A stretch of DNA of 34,658 nt from Chara braunii (Eukaryota > Streptophyta > Charophyceae > Charales > Characeae). Numbering within the stretch: the stretch's first letter is position 1; each line of letters begins with the position of its first letter. The DNA is taken from the NCBI GenBank assembly GCA_003427395.1, contig BFEA01000368.1, positions 1-34,658 on the forward strand, in the 5' to 3' direction. The notes under the pieces were generated by a model, which was not told where the DNA came from, did no database searches, and saw only the letters and a list, made by a program, of their open reading frames with translations. Made by a program: the position numbers and the translations under genes. Below are positions 19,781 to 30,489 of this stretch, piece by piece.

Positions 19781-21119
19781 CATTTGCCTCCCCAACCACG
19801 AGCGCTCTCCTTAGCGGACCTTCAGAGATTAGTTTCTCCAAAGGCTCCTCTTGTGCATTGTCTGTCTTCTACTGTGAACAGGGCCAGGGATCTGTGGTTT
19901 GCGATTTCCCAGTTTTTGTGTGTCTCATTCCATCTGCTTGACAGTACAAGTCTATGCTTCCCTGCATTCATGACTTCCAACTTGGCCGCGGCTTCGATTT
20001 CTTTCAGCTTTTACAATCATCTGCAGATTGATGCTTTGCTCGTTTAATCATCCGTTCTGGTCCTCAGGCACGTTCACCTGAGCCTCTAAGATGTCTGCGC
20101 AGATCTTCCTTTGCGTTCTCCTCCTTCTCCTCTTCCGGCTGGCACTGCACTTCCTCTCTGTCTCCCTCGTTTTGCGGACTGAGCTCTCCTCTTCCGCCTC
20201 CTCTTGGTGGAGTCCTTTGCTTCATATCTTGCTGGCCATTCGAACTGCTTGTGGTACCTTTCCTCCTACTCGCGTACGGCATTTTTGATAGCTTGTGCCT
20301 TCCACCCATATCGAGCTGCATAGAATTCGTTCACCTCTTTCTCCTGTTGCAGCACGTCAAAGCTGTTCTCCACTGGAAATGTCATCCGCTGCAGTTGTGG
20401 CCTGTTGCATTAGGAGTTTGTGATGCGCCAGCCTGATTTCACATTGTATCTTCCTCTCCCATTCCAAGTAGCGCACACACTGTTCCCATTTTTCCATAGA
20501 ATCCCATTCCTGCTCCTCCTCCTCGTCCTCGCATCCATTGTCCCCTTCCTCCTCTCCCTCTGATTGTTCTCCTTGTGACGCTTGTGCGCTCGTATCTTCC
20601 TCCATTTACTCTGCGTCACCTTGGGTGTCGCCCTGCTGGCTGATGTCCTGCTTTCCTCCCCGTCCTGTGGTGTCCATGGAATCTTCCTTTTCACTCACAG
20701 CTCCTTCTCCCACCACATCCCTTCTACCCTGTACTTGTGAACCTTTCTGAGACTGTCTTGATTGCGCTTCTCCCAAGTCTTCCCTGTCTGTTCTTTGACT
20801 TGACTGGGCCCTTTTACTTCGGTGGTCCTCTGATTCCGACCCCTCCCTTGTTGCTCTTCTCCTAAGTGAGGCTGCCCCGCCTGTGCTTCCTTCCTCCTTT
20901 TCACAATCCATACTCTCCCTTTGATCCTTTAGCTGACTCCCTTCACTTGTTTCTTGCCATGCTCGTAAGTTCTCCAAGTTTGCTTTCTCCGCCGTCTGAC
21001 CAACTTTGCTCAGCTCCTCCATTGTGAGTAACCTTTGCTTGTCATCCGGAATCAGTTTCTCATCCATTTTCAGACAATTTGTCATGCCATTTATAAGGGA
21101 AGAGGGAGAGCAGGTTAAC

Positions 21120-21721
21120 GGAGGCCTAAATTTTCAGACAATTTGTCATGCCATTCATAAGGGAAGAGGAAGAGGAAGGGGCCATCTACGGACAAACTGC
21201 CCACAAACAAGCGAGAACAGCAAAAAACAGACTCTAAAACAGTCAATGTTAGTGGAAAGCGATAACAAGCCAGTGGTCTTGTACATCCAGTCAGCGCTGT
21301 ACCGAGGGTGGATATTTGATGACAATCTGAAGAATCCCAGGGGGTGTGGGTACTAAAGGGAACACCAACAGTAAAATATGACGTCTACCCACAGTAGGAC
21401 AGCAGATGGCGAGAGGTGGGAGCAAAGAGGATGGAGGAAAAGGGCACAGGCTTCCTAATTAAACCAATGTTGGCACATGTGGTTAACCAGGGGTAATATT
21501 TTCGGCGAATTTGCACTGAAAATCAAATATTCATCCTCGGTACTGCGCTGACTGGATGTACAAGACTACTGGCTTGTTATCGCTTTCCACTAACATTGAC
21601 TGTTTTAGAGTCTGTTTTTGCTGTTCTCGCTTGTTTGTGGGCAGTTGTCCGTAGATGGCCCCTTCCTCTTCCTCTTCCCTTATAAATGGCATGACAAATT
21701 GTCTGAAAATTTAGGCCTCCG
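21120..21721. repeat. ~200-bp inverted repeat (fold-back) inside LINE D ORF1
   Basis: Left arm 21120-21320 (starting GAGGCCTAAATTTTCAGAC) is the reverse complement of right arm 21522-21721, with scattered mismatches. The spacer is ~201 bp. Both arms carry the ORF1 zinc-knuckle segment (GRGRGHL...SMLVE). A 48-bp sequence, starting GCACATGTGGTTAACCAGGG, lies on both sides of the right arm (21474-21521 and 21721-21770), and part of the left arm start is duplicated upstream (21069-21101 versus 21133-21165). An RNA or single strand across it could fold into a long hairpin. Confidence 0.85.
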
Positions 21722-21890
21722 CACATGTGGTTAACCAGGGGTAACATTTTCGGCGAATTTGCACTGAAACTGTCATAACCATCTCTCCTCTCCTTCTCTG
21801 CATTTGAGATAGAACGGGTTTGTCTTTGTGGAAACAAAGCTGGTCAATCATTGGCCATTCTTCCTGAATACCTAAACTCCTGGGAATTTC

Positions 21891-21990
21891 GGTGGAGCTC
21901 TGGACTTGACCTCCGGGCACGCCACTCTGGAGTCATGATTGGGTCGCCACTCTGGAGTCATGATTCGGTGGAGCTCTGGACTTGACCTCC
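21891..21990. repeat. Nested short direct repeats (25 bp and 24 bp)
   Basis: GCCACTCTGGAGTCATGATT occurs at 21921 and 21946. GGTGGAGCTCTGGACTTGAC occurs at 21891 and 21967. The second pair brackets the first, as after a stepwise slippage within LINE D. Confidence 0.9.
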
Positions 21991-22699
21991 TTCCAATAAG
22001 TTGTCGAACTGGACCCAGAAGTGGTTCCTCAACATTGTCTGGTGATGTCGAGATGCTTCAGCTTGTGGCGGTCGAGGTGGTTTCCATGCTTGAATGGTTA
22101 CCACCACTCCCTTGCATTTGAGTGACCCCAGTGACAGTAGGAACGGCGCGTATGCCAGGTCCACACAAAGGATCATGACTGCGAATTTACCTTACTTATG
22201 ATATGAGACTTCTGATTCATTGCCTGGTAAATTTTCCAGTTACCTCAACCGCTCCATTACCCAACGCTGTTTTTCATTTAGTGAGAGATCACAATTTTTA
22301 CTTGCGAAATTGAAAAGAATGGTGTGTTTTTGATGTACTGCCTTTAGAGAGGGTATATTTTCTTCTGGGTACTCACACACCTCCACTTCTTCTTCCTTCC
22401 CCATGTGATTTGCGTGTTTCTTTAACAATTTTTATGGGTTCTTTACTTTGTACTTTTTCCATCAGGAAGTCGATAACCTTTTGCCCCAGTGCTTTCTGTT
22501 GTGTTGAAGTCACCCCCAATGTTGAAGAGGCCTGGGTGGATTGGCTCGCTGTTGTTGCTTCCACCTGATTGCTTGAATTGTCCTTCTCCTCCTTCTCCAT
22601 CATGTCATTCGCGGCCTGGCTGTATGGCTGCACCATATTTATTTCCCCTTTTTTCCTTTTCATCTGCTCTCCTTTATCCCCACTCAACCTCCTCTTCAT

Positions 22700-24040
22700 T
22701 CTCCCATATCACTTGTGGCCTTGTGGCCTTGCCCTTCTCCGCCTTGTCTTCCTGCCCCTGAACCCTTCCCTGTATGCTCCTCCTTCCCATGTCTGTGTCC
22801 GAAGGCCTGTTTATGCCACATGGCGGCACTTGAGTGATTGTAGCAGATGGCAACACAACCATGTCTTGGTGTCAGGCCCTTACCTTAGGTGTATGCTCAT
22901 GTCCTACCTGTCTGGCATTGTAGCTGCTTCATCGTTGTAGATCCGTAGCTCTACCTGATCCAAACTGACGAGGCTGACGTCGCCTTCTTCCCCGAGGGTA
23001 TTTAGCCCCGTGTCCCCCTGTCTGGCATCGTAGGTGCTGCATCGTCGCTGCTTGGACCATGCCGCCTTCCTCCCTGGCATCGACGCGGTCCTTAAAATCT
23101 TCCACTTCCTCCTTTCCTTCTTACTGTTTTGCCCTGCTCCTCGCTGTGCCCTGCCTCGATCCTCTACCAAACTGCCCTACTCTCGCCTAGGGTATTCGTT
23201 TAGTCACCTCGACCAGTTCTGCTTGGTATTCATCCCTCTGCCCTGCGCTTTTTTACTCTCGTGTCCTTCCTACCTGGCTTCCACCCTGCCATGCGTCTCC
23301 CTGTCCGTCTGGACTGCCTTGCTCTCTCGCCATGCATCGCTCTTTGCTTGCCCTGAGCGGTGTTCATCCCTCTCCCCTGCGCGTCCTTGCTCCCGTGTCC
23401 TTCCTACCTAGCATAAACCCTGCCATGTGTCTCCTTGTCCCTCCGATCTGCCTTGCTCTTTTGGCACGAGTTGCTCCTTGTCTCTCTCCGTTCGCGTTCC
23501 CTCTTCCCGGGCACTGCCACGCGGTGGCACCCCCTACCCCATGCGGTCTGCCGCACGATGTTGACGCATGTGCCCCCCCTCGCGGAATGTTGATGCATGC
23601 TGGTTCCCTTGGTGGATCCGAAACCTGCGTGCGGCTGACTAATCGTCCGCTGATAGGCGGCGTAGCGCTACCCAAACAGCGATTGTGCAGCCTACCTTTA
23701 CCTAGCTTCTGAGTCTTGGGTCCCTAAAGAGCGGGCTACAATTCTCAGATTATCTCAATGGTATTAAGGCTGGACCGTGATTGCGCTGAACGTTCAGCTA
23801 CTAAAGGAGTAGATGGAACAGATTTTAGACTTCTTGCCCTTTCCTTTCCCCTTGGGAACACTTCCTATTTCTCTCCCTTGTTAGCTTATCCTACAGATCT
23901 CCCATCTAGATGATCTGCTTCATCTGAGCTCACTGTGTTTTCTTTGTGAGCTTCACAGCTCCATTGAAAGAAAACAATCACTTGCTATTTTGCTGTTGAT
24001 CAACCAGTATTCTTCCCAAAAACTTGTCTGCCTTCCCTTG
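22700..24040. other. CT-rich stretch with a 134-bp tandem duplication; no gene seen
   Basis: This is probably partly the 5' region of LINE D (read leftward). CATCCCTCTGCCCTGCG at 23231 recurs at 23365, and the similarity covers CGTGTCCTTCCTACCT and CCCTGCCATG, giving two diverged 134-bp units (23226-23493). ATGTTGACGCATG and ATGTTGATGCATG at 23560-23600 are a smaller echo. The plus-strand frames are rich in Leu, Pro, Ser and Cys as expected from base content. I see no gene. Confidence 0.5.
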
Positions 24041-24630
24041 TTTTTTTTTTCTCCCCTGCAAAAACAGAACCTTAGGGTTCTGGCTCCTTTTCCATTCTGG
24101 GGCGCATCGGTTCGGTTCCTATTCACCCAGCAAGTCAAGTACTCACACTCGCTCCTTCCCCTTAAGGTGTGGAGGCCCGAAGGACGCCATTGATTACTTC
24201 CCAAAGGAATCACCCTTCACCCCTGCCTACGTTAGCCTGCGCTAGTTTGCCGTTGCTTTTAACTGCTAGCCGGATTGCCCTAGCTTTTGGTACCTGTAAC
24301 TTGTCTCCCTGGCTTGTCCTCGTCCATTTCACTTGTACTACCTCATTGTTCTTTCCCTTTCTCAAATCCTCATGCCCATTCTCTCCATTTGCTGTTTTTT
24401 GTGTATTCGCCTTTGATAAATCCATTGAGTTTGTTGCTTCCCTCTTGCTGCCTGCGCTTGTGTGACTGTCTTCCACTCTGCCCTCCCTGTTTTGGAGATC
24501 CAACTCTTTTTTCGTCCTGGTTCATTCCTTTTTCCATTGGGCTCTAATTTCTGTCGAAATGATTTCACTCTTCTCTTTCCATGAGTCTTTTGCATTGCAA
24601 CTTTGTTGTTATGCATCGAGAATCTCACTT
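24041..24630 (-). pseudogene. LINE G: 5'-truncated LINE 3' end
   Basis: The A-tail complement is the T-run at 24041-24050. The 3' UTR follows (GGTTCCTATTCACCCAGCAAGTCA in two pieces near 24115-24138, and CACCCCTGCCTACGTTAGCC), matching LINE C and the remnant at 16735. Upstream a minus-strand frame reads ISTEIRAQWKK (around 24530-24560), equal to the QAEILSKWHK block of LINE A. The upstream end is fused at about 24630 to an unrelated sequence and duplicated with it (209-bp tandem). Confidence 0.7.
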
Positions 24631-24933
24631 CTCCTCTTCGGAGCTACACAGACTGTTACACTCGGCTGCAGGCATCATTGTCCCTGCCACAATCACTACA
24701 ATGTCATGGCTTTTGCATTCATGGCCTGGTTCATTCCTTTTTCCAATGGGATCTAATTTTTGTCTCAATGATTTCACTCCTCTCTTTCCATGAGTCTTCT
24801 GCATTGCAACTTTGCTGTTATGCATTGAGCCCCTCACTTCTCCTCTTCGGAGCTACACAGACTGTTACACTCGGTTGCAGGCATCGATGTCTTTGCCACA
24901 ATCAGTACAATGTCATGGCTTCTGCATTCATGG
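24516..24933. repeat. 209-bp tandem duplication across an element junction
   Basis: CCTGGTTCATTCCTTTTTCC at 24516 recurs at 24725, and the match continues to the end of each unit (GTCATGGCTT.TGCATTCATGG). Units are 24516-24724 and 24725-24933 and differ at roughly 8-10% of bases by eye. Each unit contains both the LINE G piece and part of the protease-like family sequence, so the duplication happened after the two were joined. Confidence 0.9.
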
Positions 24934-25060
24934 GTGCAGACAGCTGTCAGTCCTTTCTCGACTGCAGCGACCTTCCACATTTGGACATTTGATGTCCATT
25001 TGGTGGTCATGGACGTTATAAGCAATGTATGGTCTTCTACAATGACTGTTCTTCCTTCAT
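24632..25060 (+). pseudogene. Protease-like family, copy 3: C-terminal remnant
   Basis: The sequence aligns with copy 2 (33930-34100). CATGGCTTCTGCATTCATGG corresponds to CATGGCTTCTGCATCCGCATG, and GACTGCAGCGACCTTCCACAT corresponds to GACTGCGGGCAACCTCCACAT with small indels. The frame CPFGGHGRYKQCMVFY (24990-25040) corresponds to CRFCGHGGYPECIDFC. Frameshifts and stops occur between blocks. Part of it is included twice in the 209-bp tandem duplication. Confidence 0.6.
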
Positions 25061-26000
25061 GTTAGCCTGAAACTGACATGTCATTCGTTTGGAGTGTTTG
25101 GTGGGCATGCTTAAGCCACCTGTATTTCTGAGCCTTTTTTTCCGGAGGTTGGTTACTGCCGTGCTCCAAGATCTGTCAAACTGGTGTGGGCACAATTCTA
25201 TTCTTTTTTGTTGGCGCTGCCAGCGTTATCGGTTTGGTAGGCCGAGCCCCGAAAGTTGTGGTGCGTACGGATTACTTTTTATGTGAAGCATACTGGTGGT
25301 TTAATGCCAGTCGTCGTTGCAATTGTTGTATTGAGACTGCCCACCTAGGTCTTCCATGTCGTCACCCATCTCACCCTTATAAGGGTTTGATGCCAACCGT
25401 CGTGGCAATTCTTGTACTGAGACTGTCCAGCTAGGTCTTCCATGCCATCACCCACCTCACCCCCTTATAGTGCATGTGATCGCTATCATCAAGGACAGAC
25501 TGACTTCTGACCCTTCTCTTATCCTTTTCTATGCTTTCATCTTCATTCTGCATTCCTTACTTTCCCTTTGTCTTGCTTTGATTTGTTTTCCTTCCCTCTT
25601 TCTTCTCTCTTTATCGCGTCTCTCTTTACTCTGCCTCTTTTTCACAGCGTGCAACTGGGCCATTATGGCACACGGGGATGTGGGCAGCTTGCACTCGACT
25701 ACATGGCGAACCTTGTACCTGAGAGGCACAGTAAAGGGTGAGCTGAAAGAAGAAATACAAGAGAAACCAAGAAATAATCCAAGTAAGGAAAGGAATGAAC
25801 GAACTGAGAGGTAAAGGTAAAGGATTCAAAAGAACAGTTTCCATGTGCTTCATGTTGCCTTCTACTTTCTCTGTTTGTTTCACAGAGTGCGATCTTTGAG
25901 TTGATAGATATGTGACAGTATATAAGGTACATATATCTAAGTGTATATATAACATATATATTGCAGTTAGCCCTACAAGGCGTGGGGGATAAACCAACAT
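25061..26000. other. Unassigned sequence with an 86-bp tandem duplication
   Basis: 25301-25386 and 25387-25472 are diverged copies (both contain GAGACTG.CCA.CTAGGTCTTCCATG). 25890-25975 is AT-rich with TATATAA words and an AG-bounded pyrimidine-poor end (TATATTGCAG). A frame at 25626-26147 on the minus strand is a shadow of the plus-strand remnant below. No gene is supported. Confidence 0.45.
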
Positions 26001-26003
26001 TGT

Positions 26004-26640
26004 TTGGATGAACCACAAATTTGTGCTCCACCACGTGCAAACCACATGGGCGATTTGCAAATGACTGACCAGCAAACAACCCAAGACATTTTGGGCTTGC
26101 AATACCATCTGGGTGATCCGCAAATTGTTGACCAGCATTCGGCACACCAGTCTGAGATCCTCACCAATCTCTGTGGTTTAACTGCAACTAATGTATATCT
26201 TCACATTCTCCACCGCCCGTTTTATACACCATCAGACTTCCTTGCAATCGCCCTTCAACTTGATGCTAATCTCCCCCTCCTACAACTAGAGGATTGTGAT
26301 TATACCAGGGAAAGAGGCCTTAGCATTGTTGTCCTACAAGTAGCAATGAGGGAGCACCAACTTGAACTACGAAATGCTCAAGCAGGTGAGTGGTTTAATC
26401 CGCCATCCCACATCTCTGTCTGCATTGTGCACGGACCTGGCCATTACATGGCCATTGTACATACCTCTGACCGCGAGGAGTTATGAGGCAAAGACATCAT
26501 GGTCCATGCCATAACGGATGTTACGGATTTCTTACATAATGATGTTGTTTTCTTGCCACACTAAACTGTCAACAATCTCTTTTATGTTGAAGATCATTCC
26601 TCTGCCTCCGTGTTGCGGCAGGACAATGTACCAACACTTT
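26004..26640 (+). pseudogene. Protease-like family, copy 1: Josephin/papain-like cysteine protease remnant
   Basis: The frame runs from 26004 to a stop at 26484, then continues in frame past a second stop at 26562 to the edge of the pentanucleotide array. NLCGLTATN (26158-26184) resembles the catalytic-Cys block of Josephin-type proteases (LCA.H..NN.LQ), but with Thr where the family usually has His. FYTPSDFLAIALQLDAN follows at the expected distance, like F(S/T)P.DL..IA..LD. GLSIVVLQVAM (~26312) resembles the FSI.VI..AL helix, and HISVCIVHGPGHYMAIVHT (~26409-26465) the block around the catalytic His. YVEDHS (26583) may hold the acidic residue. An N-terminal 21-residue repeat (period 63 bp, 26049 and 26112) is extra. 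The family name is inference from motif order. A viral or transposon-borne protease of the same fold is possible. Confidence 0.45.
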
Positions 26641-29600
26641 GCGACCTTCTCTACTCTACTCTCCTTTGCTTTACTCTACTCTACTCTACTCTACTCTATA
26701 GTACTGTACTTTACTCATCTCTACTCTACTGTACTCTGCTCTACTCTTTTGTACTGTGTTGTACTGTACTATATGTTGCAATACTCTTATTTACTCACTC
26801 TACTCTACTCCACTTCACTCCACTCCACTCTTCTCTACTCTACTTTACTTCACTCCCCTCCACTCTACTTTTTTTTACTCTACTCTATTACACTCGACTC
26901 TACTCTACTCTACTCGACTCGACTCGACTCGACTCGACTCGACTCGACTCGACTCGACTCGACTCGACTCGACTCGACTCGACTCGACTCTATTCTACTC
27001 TATGCTACGCTACTCTGCTTTACTCTCCCTATTCGATTCTACTGTACTTTATGTTGCGATACTCTGATCTACTCACTTTACTCTCCTTTACTCTACTCTA
27101 CTCTATTCTACTCTACTCGACTTTACTCGACTCTACTCTACTCTACTCTACTCTACTCTACTCTACTCTACTCTACTCTACTCTTTCCTACTTTACTCTA
27201 CTCTACTCTACTCTTTCCTACTTTACTCTACTCTAACATACTCTTCTCTACAATACTCTACGCTTCCCTACTCTTCTCGACTCTACTCTTTTATACTCCT
27301 TTTCCCTAAGCTTCTCTTCTCTACTCTTTTGTATTCTACGCTTCCCTACTCTGCTCTACTCTGCTCTATGCTTCCATACTCCACTCCACCCTACTCTACT
27401 CCACTCTACTCCACTCTACTCCACTCTACCCCACTCTACTCCACTCCAATCTACTGTACTCTACTCTCCTCTCCTCTCCTCCACTCCTCTCCACTCCTCT
27501 TCTTCACTCCATTCTGCTCCATTCCACTCTCTTCCACTCCATTCGACTCCACTCCACTCCACTCCACTCTACTCCACTCCACTCTACTCTACTCCACTCC
27601 ACTCTCCTCCACTCCATGTTACTCCACTCCACTCCATTCGACTCAACTACATTTCACTAAACTCCACTCCACACCACTCCACTACTCTACTCCACTCGAC
27701 TCTACTCTACTCGGCTCTTCTCGACTCGACTTTGCTCTACTCTACACTACTATACTCAACTCTACTCTACTTTGCTTTACTCTACTCCATTCTACTTTAA
27801 ACTACTCTGCTCTATTAGAGTCAGTTTGAGCCCGTTTTGAGTGTCGTTTTAGTTTGTTTTAGTTTGTTTTAGCGTATATTTTCATTCAAGGTACGCCACT
27901 CTTCTCTACTCTACTCCACTCAACTCTACTCCACTTGACTCGACGCGACTCGACTCTATTGTACTCTAGGCTATACTACTCTAAGCTACACTACTTTACT
28001 CGACTCTACTTTGCTTTACTCTACTTTGCTTTACTCTACTTTACTCTACTCTATAGTATTGCACTCTACTCTACTCTACTGTACTGTACAATATGCTGCG
28101 ATACTCTTATCTACTCACTCTACTCTCCAGTCCACTCCACTCCACTTTTTTGTACTCTCCACTCCCCTTTACTCTACTTTTCTCTACTCTGCTCTTCTAC
28201 ACTCGACTCTACTTAACTCTACTCGACTCGACTTCACTCTACTCTACTTACTCTACTTTGCTTTACTCTTCCCTACTATACTCTACTGTACTCTACTAAT
28301 CTCTACTCTACTGTACTTTATACTACTCATTCTAATCTACTATAGTCTTTCCTATTTTACTCTACTCTACTCTACTCTACTCTATTCTAACCTACTCTAC
28401 TCAACTTTAGGATACTCTACTCTACTCTACTCTACCTCTACTCTACTCTACTCTACTCTACTCTACTTTACTCTACGATACTTAATGGTTCCCTACTCTT
28501 CTCGACTCTACTATCTTCTACTCTTCTCTTCCCTAAGCTTCTTTTCTAGGTTTTCCCTACTCTTCTCAACTCTACTCTGCTCTACTTTATTGTACAATAC
28601 TTTACACTTCCCTGCTCTTCTCGACTCTACTTTTTTCTACTCTTCTCTTCCCTACTCTTCTCTACTCTATGATTCCCTGCTCTGCTCTACTCTACTCTGC
28701 TCCACTCTACTCTACTCTACGCTTCTCTACTCCACTACTCCACTCTACTCCACTCTACTCTACTCTACTCCACTCCTCTTTGCTCCACTCCACTCTTCTA
28801 CACACTACTCCACTCCACTCCACTTTGTTCCACTCCACTCTCCTCCACTTTACTCCACTCTACTCTACTCCACTCTACTCTACTCTACTCTACTCCACGC
28901 CACTCCACTCCACTCGACTCCATTCTACTCCACTCGACCCTATTCTACTCGCCAGTCTACTCCACTCCACTCCACTCTACACCACTTGACTCGACTCTAC
29001 TCCACTCTACTCCACTCCACTCCAATCTACTCCACCCGATTTTACTCTACTCTACTTTACGCTCCTACATTCTACGCTTCCCTGGTCCTCTCTACTCTAC
29101 TCTTCTCTACGTTTCTCTTCCCTACGCTTCTCTTCCCTACACTTCTCTTCCCTACTCTTCTTTACTCAACGTTTCTCTACTCTACGTTTCCCTGCTCTTC
29201 TTTTCCCTATGCTTCTCTTCCCTACTCTTCTCTATTATACGCTTCACTACTCTACGCTTCTGTGCTCTACCCTACTCTGCTCTTCTCTTCTCTGCTATGC
29301 TCTGGTCTACACTCCTTCACTCTGCTCTGCTCTACTCCACTCTGCCTTACTCTACTCCATTCTGCTCTACTCTACTTCACTCGCCCCCACTCCACTCGCC
29401 TACACTCTCCTCCACTCCACTCTACTCTACTCTACTCTACTCTACTCTACTCTACTCCACTCTACTCCTCTCTATGCCACTTTACTCCACTCCACTTTAC
29501 TCCATGCCACTCTGCTCCACTCCACTCCACTATACTCCACTCCACTCCACTAAGTCACTCTACCACTCCAATCTACTCCACTCGACTCCACCCCACTCTA

Positions 29601-29895
29601 CTCTACGCTACTCTACCCCACTCCACTCTACTCTACTCTACTCACCTCCACTCTACTCTACTCTACTTTACTCTACTCTCCTCGACTCTACGTTTCCCTA
29701 TTCTTCTCTTCCTACTCTTCTTTACTCTTATCTTCTTTACGCTTCTCCACTCCACACTTCCCTGCTCTTTGCTTCCCCGCTTTGCTCTGCTCTTCTCTTC
29801 TCTTCTCTTCTCTTCTCCTCTCTTCCCTGCTCTACACTAATCTCCTTTGCTCTGCTATGATATGCTCTGCCCTGCTCTACTATATGATCTGCTCT
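26640..29895. repeat. 3.26-kb pentanucleotide array (CTACT/CCACT/CGACT)
   Basis: Almost the whole stretch is built from 5-bp units of the form ACTCN, with blocks of CTACT, CCACT and CTTCT. A homogeneous (CGACT)15 block lies at 26914-26989. G is nearly absent from the plus strand outside CGACT blocks. A single ~85-bp non-repeat island with three GTTTTAGTTT-like units lies at 27815-27900. The long STLLYSTLLYS-type frames on the plus strand (up to 609 codons) result from the repeat being free of stops and are not genes. Confidence 0.97.
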
Positions 29896-30010
29896 GCTAT
29901 GATTTGTGTTGCCCTTCATCATAGTGCGCCCAATTGCTGACTTGAATGGAACGGAAGATCTTCATATTGAATTTTGTTCTTTGTATGTTGGTGTTGTTCT
30001 CCCTTTATTC
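29896..30010 (+). pseudogene. Possible right-hand remnant of protease-like copy 1
   Basis: After the array the frame reads VRPIADLNGTEDLHIEFC (29928-29981). It resembles the copy 3 block DCSDLPHLDI and the copy 2 block VPDCGQPPHPDTTC in order and spacing. If right, the array splits one remnant into 26004-26640 and this piece. The similarity is weak and the call tentative. Confidence 0.3.
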
Positions 30011-30034
30011 TACGCATTGCTCTTTTGTTGCTCC

Positions 30035-30132
30035 TCTATCTATCTATCTATCTATCTGTTTCTTTCTTTTCCTCTCTATCTATCTATCTCTCCTCCCCTT
30101 TTCTCCTTCCTTTTTTTTTTTGTTTTTTTTTT
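30035..30132. repeat. (TCTA)n microsatellite and T-run
   Basis: Six TCTA units lie at 30035-30058 and four more at 30075-30090, followed by a C/T-rich stretch. The T-run at 30111-30132 is the complement of the LINE C A-tail. Confidence 0.9.
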
Positions 30133-30489
30133 GTGAACAGGTCCTTAAGGTCCTTGCTCCAGAGCGTCAGTCCGGTTCCTATTCCCCCGGCAAGTCAAGA
30201 TTGAATACATATTAGTACCCACTCATGCTTCCTTACGTTTGGCCGAAGGAACCCTGACCAACATTGATTGCTCCTGCTAAGGAGGATTGACTGTTAGCTT
30301 GCCCATGCTGCTTGTTCCTCTCAGGCTTCTATTCAAAGCCTGTCAAATAATTCCTTGCACAATGAGAACAGCGAAAGAGTCCGCTACAAGCTATGTTGTT
30401 TGTCATTGTACTTCTTTGTGTACCCTTTGAGGACTGTTGTTGATCGCAATTCCGACCCTTCTGCCAGGTAGCATGGTGGGGCCCAATAG
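30133..30489 (-). other. LINE C 3' UTR
   Basis: The minus-strand sequence contains AACAGTCAATCCTCCTTAGC, GGAGCAATCAATGTTGGTCA, GGGTTCCTTCGGCC and AAGGACCTGTTC, in the same order as 14050-14215 of LINE A. It therefore fixes the 3' end of this LINE family. Confidence 0.85.

Larger units (their letters stand above)
19780..22700 (-). pseudogene. LINE D: ORF1 remnant on the minus strand
   Basis: The minus-strand reading follows LINE A ORF1 in order. KVIDFLMEKV (~22460) corresponds to KFVIERIKAEG. EEEVEVCEYPEENI...LFNFASKNCDL (22390-22260) corresponds to EEEVIVWKYPDSKI...VFNFTRNGADL. NHFWVQFDN (~22020) corresponds to EHFWVQFDG. A GRGHL knuckle with an ENSK/ARTAK tail lies at 21540-21700. Acid/Gln-rich charged blocks (20606-21085) and EWDSMEKWEQC...EIRLAHHKLL (20380-20520) correspond to SHWSLQWLWDY...DIRAACLKHI. 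Weaker similarity continues to ~19780. Many frameshifts are present. No EN or RT follows, so either the 3' part was lost or the copy was never complete. The region from 21120 to 21721 is rearranged (see inverted repeat). Confidence 0.75.

Noticed and set aside
25626-26147. Minus-strand 173-codon and 148-codon frames opposite the protease-like copy
   Set aside because: They lie antisense to a frame with family support and show no domain of their own.
26518-29840. Very long open frames (up to 609 codons) rich in S, T, L and Y on the plus strand
   Set aside because: They are produced by the stop-free pentanucleotide array read in several frames. All frames give the same low-complexity peptide, so there is no evidence of a gene.
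26640-29895. CRISPR-like array
   Set aside because: There are no spacers. It is a simple pentanucleotide repeat in eukaryotic DNA.
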